64,000 nucleotides of DNA from Microbacterium soli (GTDB lineage Bacteria; Actinomycetota; Actinomycetes; Actinomycetales; Microbacteriaceae), in NCBI RefSeq assembly GCF_039539005.1, contig NZ_BAABCP010000001.1, positions 806,001 to 870,000 on the forward strand, in the 5' to 3' direction. Every line of letters starts with the position of its first letter. The first letter of the stretch is position 1. The notes under the pieces were generated by a model. That model was not told where the DNA came from and did no database searches. It worked only from the letters and a program-made list of their open reading frames with translations. The position numbers and the translations under genes are program-made. This document shows positions 19,565-28,197 of this stretch, in pieces.

Positions 19565-20320
19565 TCAGAGCACTCGGGAGAGGAAGTCCTGAGTGCGCGG
19601 ATGCTGAGGATTCGCCAGCACCTCGCGCGGGTCCCCCTGCTCGAGGATGTGCCCGCCGTCCATGAAGATCAGACGCGACCCGACCTCGCGGGCGAAACCC
19701 ATCTCGTGCGTGACGACGAGCATCGTCATGCCCTCATCCGCGAGGCTGCGCATCACCTGCAGCACCTCGCCGACCAGTTCGGGGTCGAGCGCCGAGGTGG
19801 GCTCGTCGAAGAGCATCATGTCGGGGTTCATGCACAGCGCCCGGGCGATGGCCACGCGCTGCTGCTGTCCTCCGGAGAGGTGGCTCGGGTAGGCATCCGC
19901 CTTCTCCGCCAGGCCGACCCTGCCGAGCATCTCCCGCGCGACGTCCTCGGCCTCGGTCTTCGAGCGCTTCTTCACCCGCCGCTGCGCGATCGTGAGGTTG
20001 CCCAGCACGGTCATGTGCGGGAAGAGGTTGAAGCTCTGGAACACCATCCCGATGCGCTGGCGCACCCGGTCGATGTCGGTCTCCTCATCCGTGATGTCGA
20101 TGCCCTCGATCAGAACGGTGCCCCCGGTGGGCTCCTCCAGCAGGTTCACCGAGCGCAGCAGCGTCGACTTGCCCGAGCCGGACGGTCCGATGATGCACAC
20201 GACCTCGCCGGCGTTCACCGTCAGGTCTATGCCCTTGAGCACCTCGTTCTCGCCGAAGTGCTTGACCAGGCCTTGAATGTCGATCGCCGGAGCGTGGACG
20301 TCGATCAGATCCGTGCTCAT
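19565..20320 (-). CDS. Polar amino-acid ABC transporter, ATP-binding protein
   Basis: A 251-residue ATPase with Walker [11 protein letters not shown]-loop [13 protein letters not shown], signature LSGGQQQR, Walker [13 protein letters not shown] and the switch His in [13 protein letters not shown]. It is closest in character to GlnQ/GluA-type ATPases. Its ATG overlaps the permease stop (ATGA). It powers uptake by the permease and binding lipoprotein encoded just upstream. Confidence 0.95.
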   Translation of the reverse strand: MSTDLIDVHAPAIDIQGLVKHFGENEVLKGIDLTVNAGEVVCIIGPSGSGKSTLLRSVNLLEEPTGGTVLIEGIDITDEETDIDRVRQRIGMVFQSFNLFPHMTVLGNLTIAQRRVKKRSKTEAEDVAREMLGRVGLAEKADAYPSHLSGGQQQRVAIARALCMNPDMMLFDEPTSALDPELVGEVLQVMRSLADEGMTMLVVTHEMGFAREVGSRLIFMDGGHILEQGDPREVLANPQHPRTQDFLSRVL

Positions 20321-21108
20321 CTCTCCCTCGCCATCCGTCGTTCCAGCCACGCGGTGAAGCGCGTGAGCGGAATGGTGACCACCAGGTACAGCAGTGCCGC
20401 GATGATCAACGGCGTCGCGTTCGCCTCCGACGTGTTCGCGTCGCGCGCGAACGTCGTCAGCTCCTTCGACCAGATGAAGCTGCCCGCGATGAACATCAGG
20501 GAGGTGTCCTTCAGCAGCAGCACGAACTCGTTGGTCATCGGCGGGATGATGATGCGGAAGCCCTGCGGGAGGATCACCCAGAACATGGTCTTCATCGGCG
20601 ACATGCCCAGCGACCGGGATGCCTCGGTCTGTCCCTTCGGCACGGCCTGTATCCCGGCGCGGATCACCTCGGCCATGTACGCCGATGCCACCAGGATCAA
20701 GCCGATGAGCGCGGAGCCCACCGGACCGCCCGGGACCTTCCAGCCCAGGGCGATGGGCAGGATGTACGTCATCGCGAAGATCGTCAACAGCGCGGGAAGA
20801 CCCCGGAACAGCTCGACCCAGCCGGTCGCGAACCAGCGGAACGGCCCGATGCTGGACAGCTTCATCAATGCGAAGAGGATGCCCAGCAGCAGCCCGCCGG
20901 CGAACGCGATCAGCGTGAAGAGGATCGTGTTGCGGAGCCCGATGAGAATGACATCGGGGAAGAGCTTCGCCGCGACCTCGAGGTTGAAGAACTGCTTCTG
21001 CAGTGCGGGCCAGTCCGCGGTGAAGACGAACAGGAGGATGACCGCGATGAAGACCGCGTACATCGACCACCGATAGATGAGACTCCGAGTTCTCTTGCGC
21101 AGCGCCAT
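20317..21108 (-). CDS. Polar amino-acid ABC transporter, permease
   Basis: The 263-residue permease has about five TM helices, the HisM/GlnP-type N-terminal region [20 protein letters not shown] and the EAA loop ([21 protein letters not shown]) that contacts the ATPase. A single permease gene suggests a homodimer. It sits 22 bases after the binding-protein gene and is coupled to the ATPase gene. Confidence 0.95.
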   Translation of the reverse strand: MALRKRTRSLIYRWSMYAVFIAVILLFVFTADWPALQKQFFNLEVAAKLFPDVILIGLRNTILFTLIAFAGGLLLGILFALMKLSSIGPFRWFATGWVELFRGLPALLTIFAMTYILPIALGWKVPGGPVGSALIGLILVASAYMAEVIRAGIQAVPKGQTEASRSLGMSPMKTMFWVILPQGFRIIIPPMTNEFVLLLKDTSLMFIAGSFIWSKELTTFARDANTSEANATPLIIAALLYLVVTIPLTRFTAWLERRMARER

Positions 21109-21130
21109 CGTGGGCTATTCCGTCCGACGC

Positions 21131-21949
21131 TTACTCGGCGCTGAAGTACGTGTCGTAGATCTTCTGATAGGTGCCGTCGTCACGAAGCTCGCCGAGCGCG
21201 GTGTTCACGGCATCCTGCAACTCGAGCTTCTCGCCCTTGGCGAAGGCGAAGCCGTACTGCTCGTCGGTGTTGTACTCCTCGACCACGACATATCCGGGAT
21301 CGTTCTTCTGGTGCTCGATGTTCACCGGCTGGTCCTGCAGGATCGCGTCGATCTGCCCCGCCTGGATGGCCGGCCACAGCTCGCCGTCCGAGGGCAGCTG
21401 CAGCAGTTGGGCTCCCGTGGCGTTCTCTTCGGCGTAGTTCTCTCCGGTGGTGCCCTGCTGCACGCCGACGATCTTGCCGTCGAGGTCGCTGATGCCCTTG
21501 ATGTCGGAGCCGACGGGAACAAGCAGAGACTGCAACGAGTCGTAGTACGGGTCGGAGAAGTCGATGTTGGCCTTGCGCTCCTCCGTGATCGTCATCGCCG
21601 AGGCACCGATGTCGCAGGTGCCCGACACGAGCGTGGTGCCGGACTGCAGAGCGTCGAAGCCCACGTCCTGCACGGCGATCTCGAGCCCGAGCTTGTCGGC
21701 GATGGCCGCGAGCAGGTCGATGTCGAAGCCGGTGTACCCGGTGCCGTTGTCACCGCCCTCGAACTCGAACGGCGGGTAGGGGATGTCCGAGCAGGCGGTC
21801 AGCGTGCCGTCTTGCACGAGTCCGTAGTCGGGCCCGTCGGACGCTCCCGTGGGCTCGGCATCCGATCCCGGGTCTCCGGCGCAGCCGGACAGCGCGAGAA
21901 CGGCGGCCGCCGCGAGCGCGGTGCCGAGAAGAAGAGGACGACGATTCAT
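21131..21949 (-). CDS. Amino-acid ABC transporter substrate-binding lipoprotein
   Basis: A 272-residue type II binding protein (SBP_bac_3) with lipobox LSGC. Typical motifs are ACSDIPYPPFEF, GFDIDLLAAIADKLGL, MTITEERKANIDFSDPYY and LQDQPV. The ligand is probably a polar amino acid such as Gln, Glu or Cys; it cannot be fixed from sequence alone. ATG 21949 has AGGAG six bases upstream. It is the first gene of the importer operon, and its upstream region carries 20-bp-spaced repeats. Confidence 0.94.
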   Translation of the reverse strand: MNRRPLLLGTALAAAAVLALSGCAGDPGSDAEPTGASDGPDYGLVQDGTLTACSDIPYPPFEFEGGDNGTGYTGFDIDLLAAIADKLGLEIAVQDVGFDALQSGTTLVSGTCDIGASAMTITEERKANIDFSDPYYDSLQSLLVPVGSDIKGISDLDGKIVGVQQGTTGENYAEENATGAQLLQLPSDGELWPAIQAGQIDAILQDQPVNIEHQKNDPGYVVVEEYNTDEQYGFAFAKGEKLELQDAVNTALGELRDDGTYQKIYDTYFSAE

Positions 21950-22089
21950 GGTCACTCCTGTGTGACGAGGCTTGTGCCTGGAACGGTTTCCCTTCATCTT
22001 GACACGGCATCGGGTCTCACGACCAATGCGAACGAGGCGCACGTGGTCACGTTTGGGTTGCGAGAGTGCGCACTTGTGCACGGCAGTCC

Positions 22090-22167
22090 GCTCAGAATTC
22101 GGTGACTCTGCTCAGAATTCCTGTGCAGAACTGCTGATCGGGAATTCCTCTCAGAAGGGAATCCTGC
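22090..22167. repeat. Spaced direct repeats GCTCAGAATTC upstream of the ABC operon
   Basis: GCTCAGAATTC occurs at 22090-22100 and again at 22110-22120, exactly 20 bp apart, or about two helical turns. Degenerate relatives follow: GGAATTC at 22141-22147, CTCAGAAGGGAATCC near 22149-22164 and GCTCAG just before the Dabb gene end. The array lies about 140-220 bases upstream of the binding-protein start, so it may be a set of regulator sites for the importer or structure in the 3' end of the upstream operon. Confidence 0.5.
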
Positions 22168-22467
22168 TCAGATCTCGAAATCGACGGCCACGCGCGATGC
22201 GGCGACGGACCCGATGTACGCGCCGACCTCCTTGTGCGCGGGATGGACCTGGTAGGCGGCCAGGTCCTCCAGCGAGTCGACGTCGGCGACGAGGGCGACG
22301 TCCCAGTTCGCCTCGGGGTGCGCGACGTTCGCCCCGGCGGAGACCGCGCGCAGTTCCGGCACGACGCCCATGAGCGCGTTCAACCGCCGTGCGACCTTCT
22401 CGGCCTGCTCACCGCGCCGCGCGGCGTCCGGCTCTGCGAGCTTCCAGCTCACGACGTGACGGATCAT
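22168..22467 (-). CDS. Dabb (stress-responsive alpha/beta barrel) family protein
   Basis: A 99-residue protein of the Dabb dimeric ferredoxin-like fold, starting IRHVVSWKL and containing the usual HPEANWDVALVADVDSLEDL and YQVHPAHKEV. Function is not known for most bacterial members. GGAGG lies seven bases before ATG 22467, and the start overlaps the stop of the glutaredoxin-like gene, so it is the last gene of a three-gene operon. Confidence 0.93.
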   Translation of the reverse strand: MIRHVVSWKLAEPDAARRGEQAEKVARRLNALMGVVPELRAVSAGANVAHPEANWDVALVADVDSLEDLAAYQVHPAHKEVGAYIGSVAASRVAVDFEI

Positions 22468-22727
22468 CCGACCGCCTCCTTCAGGGCATCGCTCAGCCGC
22501 TCCGGCGAGATCCGCCAGTGGCCGTGCAGCTCGCCGTCGATGAGCACGACGGGGATCTTCTCCCACCAGCGTTCGTGCAGTGCCGGGTCGTCGGCGATGG
22601 ACCGCTCGACGATCTCGACGCGCTCGGCGACGGCAGCCGGGAGCTCCGCGATGACCGCCTCGACGACCTCGCTCGCCACATCGCAGAGGTGGCAGTCCGG
22701 CTTGCCGATGAGGGTGAGGGTGGTCAC
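22464..22727 (-). CDS. Glutaredoxin-like protein
   Basis: An 87-residue thioredoxin-fold protein (DUF836/glutaredoxin-2-like) with the redox pair in GKPDCHLCDVA near the N-terminus and the cis-Pro in KIPVVLID. It should handle cytoplasmic thiols. The GTG start overlaps the rhodanese stop (GTGA) and a GGAG precedes it, so rhodanese, glutaredoxin and Dabb proteins are co-translated. Confidence 0.9.
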   Translation of the reverse strand: MTTLTLIGKPDCHLCDVASEVVEAVIAELPAAVAERVEIVERSIADDPALHERWWEKIPVVLIDGELHGHWRISPERLSDALKEAVG

Positions 22728-23017
22728 TTCTCCACCGGGTGGCCCTGGGCGATCCATTCGCTCGTGCCGCCCTCGACGTTCGTGGCGTCGTAGCCCTGCG
22801 ACTCCAGGGCCTTGACCGCGCGGGCCGACCGGCCGCCGGCGAGGCAGATCACGTCGAAGGCCCCCTCGGGGAGGTCCTCGAGGCGGTCCACGAGCTCGGA
22901 GAGCGGGATGTTGATCGCGCCCGGCACGTGTCCGGAGGCGTACTCGTCGCGTTCGCGCACGTCGACGAGCGGCACGCCCTCACGGGCCGCGAGTTGGGCG
23001 ATGTCAATGGACTTCAT
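22724..23017 (-). CDS. Single-domain rhodanese
   Basis: The 97-residue protein has rhodanese motifs LVDVRERDEYASGHVPGAIN and the active-site loop CLAGGRSARA with the catalytic Cys. It moves sulfane sulfur between thiols. As first gene of an operon with a glutaredoxin-like protein, it probably acts in thiol or persulfide chemistry. Confidence 0.94.
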   Translation of the reverse strand: MKSIDIAQLAAREGVPLVDVRERDEYASGHVPGAINIPLSELVDRLEDLPEGAFDVICLAGGRSARAVKALESQGYDATNVEGGTSEWIAQGHPVEK

Positions 23018-23091
23018 GGCATTCCTTCGTCTTCGGGGCGACCGCAGACACGAAGCGCCCGTCCGAAGACAGGCGCTCGGTGTCGTGCCGC

Positions 23092-23190
23092 TTACTTCTT
23101 GTTACGGCGCTGATGGCGAGTCTTGCGAAGCAGCTTGCGGTGCTTCTTCTTCGCCATGCGCTTGCGGCGCTTCTTGATGACTGAACCCAC
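23092..23190 (-). CDS. Small ribosomal subunit protein bS22 (AURKAIP1/COX24 domain)
   Basis: A 32-residue, highly basic peptide read from GTG 23190: GSVIKKRRKRMAKKKHRKLL followed by RKTRHQRRNKK. This is the conserved actinobacterial AURKAIP1/COX24-domain protein, seen in mycobacterial ribosome structures as bS22. GAGG lies five bases before the start. It stands next to the small HTH gene as in Mycobacterium (Rv0500B beside Rv0500A). Confidence 0.95.
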   Translation of the reverse strand: MGSVIKKRRKRMAKKKHRKLLRKTRHQRRNKK

Positions 23191-23309
23191 GGAAACCTCA
23201 CTAAGTCAGGGGCTGGGTGCCACGGAAACGGGCACCCGGGTACGGGCAGGGAAAATGCCTCTCGCGATTCTAGCAAAAGGTCGCACCCCGCCCGAACCGC
23301 GCCCTCCCA

Positions 23310-23501
23310 TCATCCCACGTCGGCGATGGGCCGGCGCAGCGCCTCCGCCACGGCCGACTCGGGCACACGGTAGCTGCGACCGAAGCGCACCGCCGGCAGC
23401 TCACCGGCATGGACGAGCCGGTACACGGTCATCTTCGACACGCGCATGAGCTCGGCGACCTCGGCCACCGTCAGGAATCGGACGTCAGGAACTTCGGGCA
23501 T
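23310..23501 (-). CDS. Small excisionase-type HTH DNA-binding protein
   Basis: A 63-residue MerR/excisionase-like winged helix: FLTVAEVAELMRVSKMTVYR, then LVHAGELPAVRFGRSYRVPE. It is the counterpart of the mycobacterial Rv0500A-type protein that sits between proC and bS22; its targets are unknown. There is no phage context, so excisionase describes only the fold. ATG 23501 is chosen because AAAGGGG lies upstream and the domain starts at once. Confidence 0.9.
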   Translation of the reverse strand: MPEVPDVRFLTVAEVAELMRVSKMTVYRLVHAGELPAVRFGRSYRVPESAVAEALRRPIADVG

Positions 23502-23591
23502 CCCCTGTACCCCTTTCTGCTGAGCCACAGCATATGGGGTGGATGGGACAACTGTAAACAGCTGTGAGTGACGTGACTGCTGTGACAACCG

Positions 23592-24008
23592 TCAACTCCC
23601 GAATCTCCGCAACGCCGACGTCACCGCATGCTTGGCCGACGCGGCTGCCCGACCGACCACCTCGGCGGCGTGCGCGGCACCGTCGGGCAGCGGCAACATG
23701 GGGAGGTCGACATCCGGCGCCTGCTCACCGTAGGCATCCACGAGGAACGGCACGAGCCAGTCGTCCACGGCCTCGAGAGGGCCGGCGGCGATGCTGTAGA
23801 ACCGGCGCTGCCCGTCCTCGCGAACGGTGACCAGCTCCGCCTCCCGCAGCACCCGCAGGTGCTTCGAGACGGTCGGCTGGCTGACTCCGAGCTCGCTGAC
23901 GATCTCGGTGACGCTCGTCCCGCCATCGCCCTCCGTCGACCGACGCAGGAGCAGCTGGAGGATGTCGCGCCTCGTGCCGTCGGCGATCACGTCGAAGATG
24001 TCGGTCAT
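23592..24008 (-). CDS. ArsR family transcriptional regulator
   Basis: A 138-residue winged-helix repressor. The N-terminus FDVIADGTRRDILQLLLR and the recognition helix VSQPTVSKHLRVLREAELV are typical of the ArsR group. No metal-binding Cys cluster is seen, so it is probably not a metal sensor. TACCCT lies six bases before the ATG (24015-24020), suggesting leaderless transcription. It is divergent from trkH and may regulate it. Confidence 0.92.
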   Translation of the reverse strand: MTDIFDVIADGTRRDILQLLLRRSTEGDGGTSVTEIVSELGVSQPTVSKHLRVLREAELVTVREDGQRRFYSIAAGPLEAVDDWLVPFLVDAYGEQAPDVDLPMLPLPDGAAHAAEVVGRAAASAKHAVTSALRRFGS

Positions 24009-24129
24009 GCCCTCAGGGTAGTCGGCACCGCCGACGAGTACCACGCGCACGCACGGAGTACCATGGCGAGGGCTCGGCGAAGGGCGCCGCGCACGGATGC
24101 ACCAGACGCAACAGATGCAAGGGGGACGG

Positions 24130-25560
24130 ATGTCTGGCACGTTGTCGGCATCTTCCTCTCGGAGCGGGCTTCATCTCGCGGCGAGACGGGTCAAGCACGT
24201 CATCACCTCGTCGCCGTCGCGATTCGCGATCGTCGTCTTCGCCGCGCTGATCCTGCTGTTCACCGGGCTTCTGTCGTTGCCGATCTCCTCCTCCGACGGC
24301 ACCGTCACCGAGCTCAGCGATGCCCTGTTCACCGCCGTGTCCACGATCTGCGTCACCGGGCTGTCGACGGTGGACATGAGCACGCACTGGTCGTGGTTCG
24401 GCCAGATCGTCGTCTTCATCGGCGTGAACATCGGCGGGCTCGGCGTGCTCACCCTCGCCTCCCTCATGGGCCTTGCGATCTCCAAGCGGCTGGGGCTGAG
24501 CGCCAAGCTCCTGGCCGCCGGTGACACCAATCCCCTGCGCGCGCACGGCGGAGTGGTCAATGAGAGCCAGACGGTGCGTCTGGGCGAGGTGGGTCAGCTG
24601 CTGACGACGGTCGCGCTGTCGGCCCTGATCATCGAGGGCGCTCTGGCCGTGCTCCTCTACCCCGCCCTCGTGATGGCGGGAGTCGATGCGATCTCCGCGC
24701 TGTGGGAGGCCCCGTACTTCGCCGCGATGTCGTTCACCAACACCGGGTTCGCCCCCAATGCCGGCGGCACGGCCGTGTTCGGAGACGACTACCTCGTGCT
24801 CATCCTCCTCATGACCGGGGTGTTCCTGGGCAGCATCGGCTTCCCCGTCATCTACACGCTCGCCAAGCACGTCTGGCATGTGAAGCGCTGGTCGCTGCAC
24901 TCCAAGCTGACCCTCGTGACGACCGTGCTGCTGTTCTTCGCCGGTGCCGGGGCGTTCCTGATGCTGGAGTACGACAACCCGCGCACCTTCGGATCGATGG
25001 ACGCCGTCGACACCACGGTGCAGGCGTTCTTCCTGTCGGCGATGACCCGCTCGGGCGGATTCAACGTCATCGACATGTCGGACCTCAACGGCTCGTCGAT
25101 GCTCGTCGCCTCCATGCTGATGTTCGTCGGAGGCGGCTCGGCCTCCACCGCCGGCGGCATCAAGGTCACCACGCTGGCCGTCCTCGCGATCGCCGTCTGG
25201 TCGGAGGCCAGGGGGCGCCAGTCCGTGGAGGCCTTCGGCCGTCGCATCCCCTCCGACGTGCAGCGCGTCGGACTGTCCGTCGTCGCATGGGGCGCCACCA
25301 TCGTCGCCGTCTCGACCGTCGCCATCACCCAGATCACCAAGCTGCCGGTGGTCGATGTGCTCTTCGACGTCATCTCGGCCTTCGGAACCGTGGGCCTCTC
25401 CTCCGGCGTCGCCGAGGGCCTCCCCGACTCCGCGGCGTACGTGCTCGCCGCGACCATCTTCATGGGGCGCGTTGGTACAGTGACTCTCGCCGCGGCCGTC
25501 GCCGCGACATCCCGTTCGCAGCTCTACTCGCTGCCCGTGGAAAGGCCGATCGTTGGTTGA
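24130..25560 (+). CDS. TrkH-type potassium uptake protein
   Basis: The 476-residue membrane protein has the four pore-loop repeats of TrkH/KtrB (STICVTGLS, SFTNTGFAPN, SAMTRSGGFNV, SAFGTVGLSSG), whose Gly residues line the K+ filter. It should import K+ (possibly with Na+) under control of the RCK protein encoded next. ATG 24130 is preceded by AGGGGG. It overlaps trkA by eight bases. Confidence 0.93.
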   Translation: MSGTLSASSSRSGLHLAARRVKHVITSSPSRFAIVVFAALILLFTGLLSLPISSSDGTVTELSDALFTAVSTICVTGLSTVDMSTHWSWFGQIVVFIGVNIGGLGVLTLASLMGLAISKRLGLSAKLLAAGDTNPLRAHGGVVNESQTVRLGEVGQLLTTVALSALIIEGALAVLLYPALVMAGVDAISALWEAPYFAAMSFTNTGFAPNAGGTAVFGDDYLVLILLMTGVFLGSIGFPVIYTLAKHVWHVKRWSLHSKLTLVTTVLLFFAGAGAFLMLEYDNPRTFGSMDAVDTTVQAFFLSAMTRSGGFNVIDMSDLNGSSMLVASMLMFVGGGSASTAGGIKVTTLAVLAIAVWSEARGRQSVEAFGRRIPSDVQRVGLSVVAWGATIVAVSTVAITQITKLPVVDVLFDVISAFGTVGLSSGVAEGLPDSAAYVLAATIFMGRVGTVTLAAAVAATSRSQLYSLPVERPIVG

Positions 25561-26224
25561 GATGGTTCGCGGCGACTCACCGGTGCTCGTGATCGGACTG
25601 GGACGCTTCGGCGCCGCCTGCGCGGGCGAGCTGGATCGGCTCGATCGGGAGGTGCTCGCGATCGACGAGAACCTCGAGCTCGTGCAGAAGTGGTCGGACC
25701 GGGTCACGCACACCGTACAGGCGGATGCGCGGAACATGGACGCGCTGCGACAGATCGGCGCACAGGACTTCCAGGTCGCCGTCGTCGCCGTGGGGTCGCT
25801 CATCGAGGCATCCGTGCTGATCACCGCCAACCTCGTCGACCTGAAGGTGCCGCAGATCTGGGCGAAGGCCGTCTCGCAGTCGCACGGCAAGATCCTCGCC
25901 CGCGTGGGAGCCAACCACGTCATCTACCCGGAGCGGGAGGCCGGCGAGCGCGTGGCGCACCTGGTCAGCGGACGGATGCTGGACTTCATCCGCTTCGACG
26001 ACGACTTCGTGCTGGCGAAGATGTACCCGCCGAAGTTCATCCGCGGCATCGGTCTGAACCAGTCGGGTGTGCGCACCAAGTACAACGTCACCGTCGTCGG
26101 CGTGAAGAGCCCGGGCAAGCCCTTCCGCTACGCGGAGGCCGACACGGTCGTCACCAACCACGACCTCATCATCGTGTCGGGCACCAACGGCGACATCGAG
26201 CGGTTCGCCGGCCTCGACCGCTGA
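25553..26224 (+). CDS. TrkA/KtrA-type RCK potassium channel regulator
   Basis: A 223-residue cytosolic gating subunit. An RCK_N domain with Rossmann motif VIGLGRFGAACAGEL and the acidic LAIDEN binds nucleotide, and an RCK_C domain fills the last 80 residues. It gates the TrkH channel. The start is probably TTG 25553, which follows GGAAAGG at a suitable distance and overlaps the trkH end; ATG 25562 is the alternative. Confidence 0.92.
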   Translation: MVEMVRGDSPVLVIGLGRFGAACAGELDRLDREVLAIDENLELVQKWSDRVTHTVQADARNMDALRQIGAQDFQVAVVAVGSLIEASVLITANLVDLKVPQIWAKAVSQSHGKILARVGANHVIYPEREAGERVAHLVSGRMLDFIRFDDDFVLAKMYPPKFIRGIGLNQSGVRTKYNVTVVGVKSPGKPFRYAEADTVVTNHDLIIVSGTNGDIERFAGLDR

Positions 26225-26274
26225 ACGCGGCCGACTCCCGAGTTCGCCGGCTCACGGGCTCACCGCGCAGCCGG

Positions 26275-27111
26275 TCACGCGCCGGCGGCCAGTTCCTTGG
26301 CGCGGGCGAGCGCGGCGGCGGTCGCGGCGGCGAACATGTCGTCCAGGCGGGCGTCCTGCATGACGGCGATGGCGCGCTCGGTGGTGCCCTTGGGGCTGGT
26401 CACGCGCCGGCGCAGCTCGGCCGGGTCCTCCCCGGATGCCGCCAGCAGGGTGGTCGCGCCGATGAAGGTCTGCTCGACCATCAGCCGTGCGTCGGCCTCG
26501 GAGAACCCCATGCCGGATGCCGCCTTCGTGAGTTCCTCGATGAGCAGGAACACGTAGGCGGGCCCGGAGCCCGATATCGTCGAGACCGCGTCGATCTGCG
26601 ACTCCGGAACCTCGATGACCGCACCGACGGTCTCGAACATCGCGCGCACGAGCGCCATGTCCTCGTCGGTCGCGGTCGCGCCGGCGGCGATGCCGGTGAC
26701 CGCGCGTCCCACCGTCGCGGGGGTGTTCGGCATCGACCTGACGGTGTGCACGTCGGGTCCCAGCGCATCCGCGAAGGTCCGCAGCGTGACCCCCGCCGCG
26801 ATGCTCACGACGATGGCGTCGTCGCGCAGCACGGGGGCGATCTCACGCAGCAGGTCCGGGACCATGGCCGGTTTGACGCCCACCACCACGATGCGGGCGG
26901 AGGCCGCGGCATCCGTGTTCCCGCCCGGCTCATCCTCCAGAGCGACGCTGGTCACGCCGGGGAGCGCGGCCAGGGCATCCGCCTTCGCCCTGGTGCGGTT
27001 CGTGACGCGGATGCCGTCGACGGGAACGCCCGAGGCGACGACACCCTGCAGGATCGCGCCTCCCATCGAGCCGGCACCGAGGAACGCGAGCGAGGGGAGC
27101 AAGTCGACCAT
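26275..27111 (-). CDS. proC: Pyrroline-5-carboxylate reductase
   Basis: The 278-residue enzyme reduces P5C to proline with NAD(P)H. It has the Rossmann motif FLGAGSMGGAIL, VVVGVKPAMV, MPNTPATVG and the C-terminal signature STISGSGPAYVFLLIEELTK with RRRVTSPKGTTE. TAGGAT six bases before the ATG (27118-27123) suggests a leaderless mRNA. The gene lies near the small HTH and bS22 genes, echoing the mycobacterial Rv0500 order with trkH/trkA inserted. Confidence 0.96.
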   Translation of the reverse strand: MVDLLPSLAFLGAGSMGGAILQGVVASGVPVDGIRVTNRTRAKADALAALPGVTSVALEDEPGGNTDAAASARIVVVGVKPAMVPDLLREIAPVLRDDAIVVSIAAGVTLRTFADALGPDVHTVRSMPNTPATVGRAVTGIAAGATATDEDMALVRAMFETVGAVIEVPESQIDAVSTISGSGPAYVFLLIEELTKAASGMGFSEADARLMVEQTFIGATTLLAASGEDPAELRRRVTSPKGTTERAIAVMQDARLDDMFAAATAAALARAKELAAGA

Positions 27112-27217
27112 GACGCCATCCTACGAGCCGCCCCGTGTGAACCCGCCGGCACCGCCCGACACCGCGCCGGCCCGAGTGTCCCGGAGCCGGGAGAGTCCCG
27201 AGCCGTAGACTCGAGCC

Positions 27218-28189
27218 ATGAGCGCATCCGGTGGCAGCAAGGCGATCATCGCGGCATTCCTGGCGAACATGGGCATCGCCGTGGCCAAGTTCATCGCGTG
27301 GGCACTGTCCGGTTCGGCGTCGATGCTCGCCGAGGCCATCCACTCCGTCGCCGACTCCGGCAACCAGCTGCTGCTCATGCTCGGCGGGCGCCAGGCCAAG
27401 AAGGCGGCCGACCGCGAGCATCCCTTCGGCTACGGCCGCGAGCGCTACGTCTCGGCCTTCGTCGTCTCCATCGTGCTCTTCTCGGTGGGCGGTCTGTTCG
27501 CCGCGTACGAGGGCGTGCAGAAGCTGGTCGACCCGCACGAGATCGACCGCACCTGGTGGTGGCTGCCCGTCGCGGTGCTGCTGATCGCGATCGTGCTGGA
27601 GTCGTGGTCGCTGCGCACGGCCGTCAAGGAGAGCGATCAGGTGCGGGAGAAGGGGCAGTCCTGGATCTCGTTCGTGCGGCGGTCCAAGGCGCCCGAGCTG
27701 CCCGTCGTGCTCCTGGAGGACACCGGAGCGCTCACCGGTCTGGTGTTCGCCCTGCTGGGTGTGGGGCTGACGCTGGTCACCGGGAACCCGCTGTTCGATG
27801 CGCTGGGCACGCTGATGATCGGCCTGCTGCTGATCGCCATCGCGCTGATCCTCGGGGCGGAGACCAAGAGCCTGTTGGTCGGCGAGGGCGCGAACCGCGC
27901 GGATCACGACCGCATCGTCGACGCGATCAGCGGTGGCCCCGGGGTCGAGAAGCTCATCCACATCAAGACGCTGCATCTCGGCCCCGACGAGTTGATGGTG
28001 GCGGCCAAGATCGCGCTGTCGGCCGACAAGCCCGTCCGTGAGGCCGCCGCCGACATCGACGAGATCGAGAAGCGCATCCGCACCGCCGTCCCCACGGCGC
28101 GCGTGATCTACCTGGAGCCCGACGTCTACCGTCCGGCCCTGGATCCCGAACCGCCGACGGACGCCTTCGTTCTGAGGTCCTCCGACTGA
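27218..28189 (+). CDS. Cation diffusion facilitator family transporter
   Basis: A 323-residue CDF protein with about six TM helices and a cytosolic C-terminal domain. Metal-site residues are visible in EAIHSVADSGNQ (TM2) and LLEDTGAL (TM5); the second site lacks the usual HxxxD, as in ZnT9-like members. It probably exports Zn or another divalent metal in exchange for protons. TAGACT lies six bases before the ATG (27206-27211), a leaderless signature. Confidence 0.92.
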   Translation: MSASGGSKAIIAAFLANMGIAVAKFIAWALSGSASMLAEAIHSVADSGNQLLLMLGGRQAKKAADREHPFGYGRERYVSAFVVSIVLFSVGGLFAAYEGVQKLVDPHEIDRTWWWLPVAVLLIAIVLESWSLRTAVKESDQVREKGQSWISFVRRSKAPELPVVLLEDTGALTGLVFALLGVGLTLVTGNPLFDALGTLMIGLLLIAIALILGAETKSLLVGEGANRADHDRIVDAISGGPGVEKLIHIKTLHLGPDELMVAAKIALSADKPVREAAADIDEIEKRIRTAVPTARVIYLEPDVYRPALDPEPPTDAFVLRSSD

Positions 28190-28197
28190 CGCGCGCC

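Noticed and set aside
23310..23501. Excisionase of a prophage
   Set aside because: There is no integrase, attachment site or phage gene nearby; the gene order instead matches a conserved housekeeping neighbourhood.
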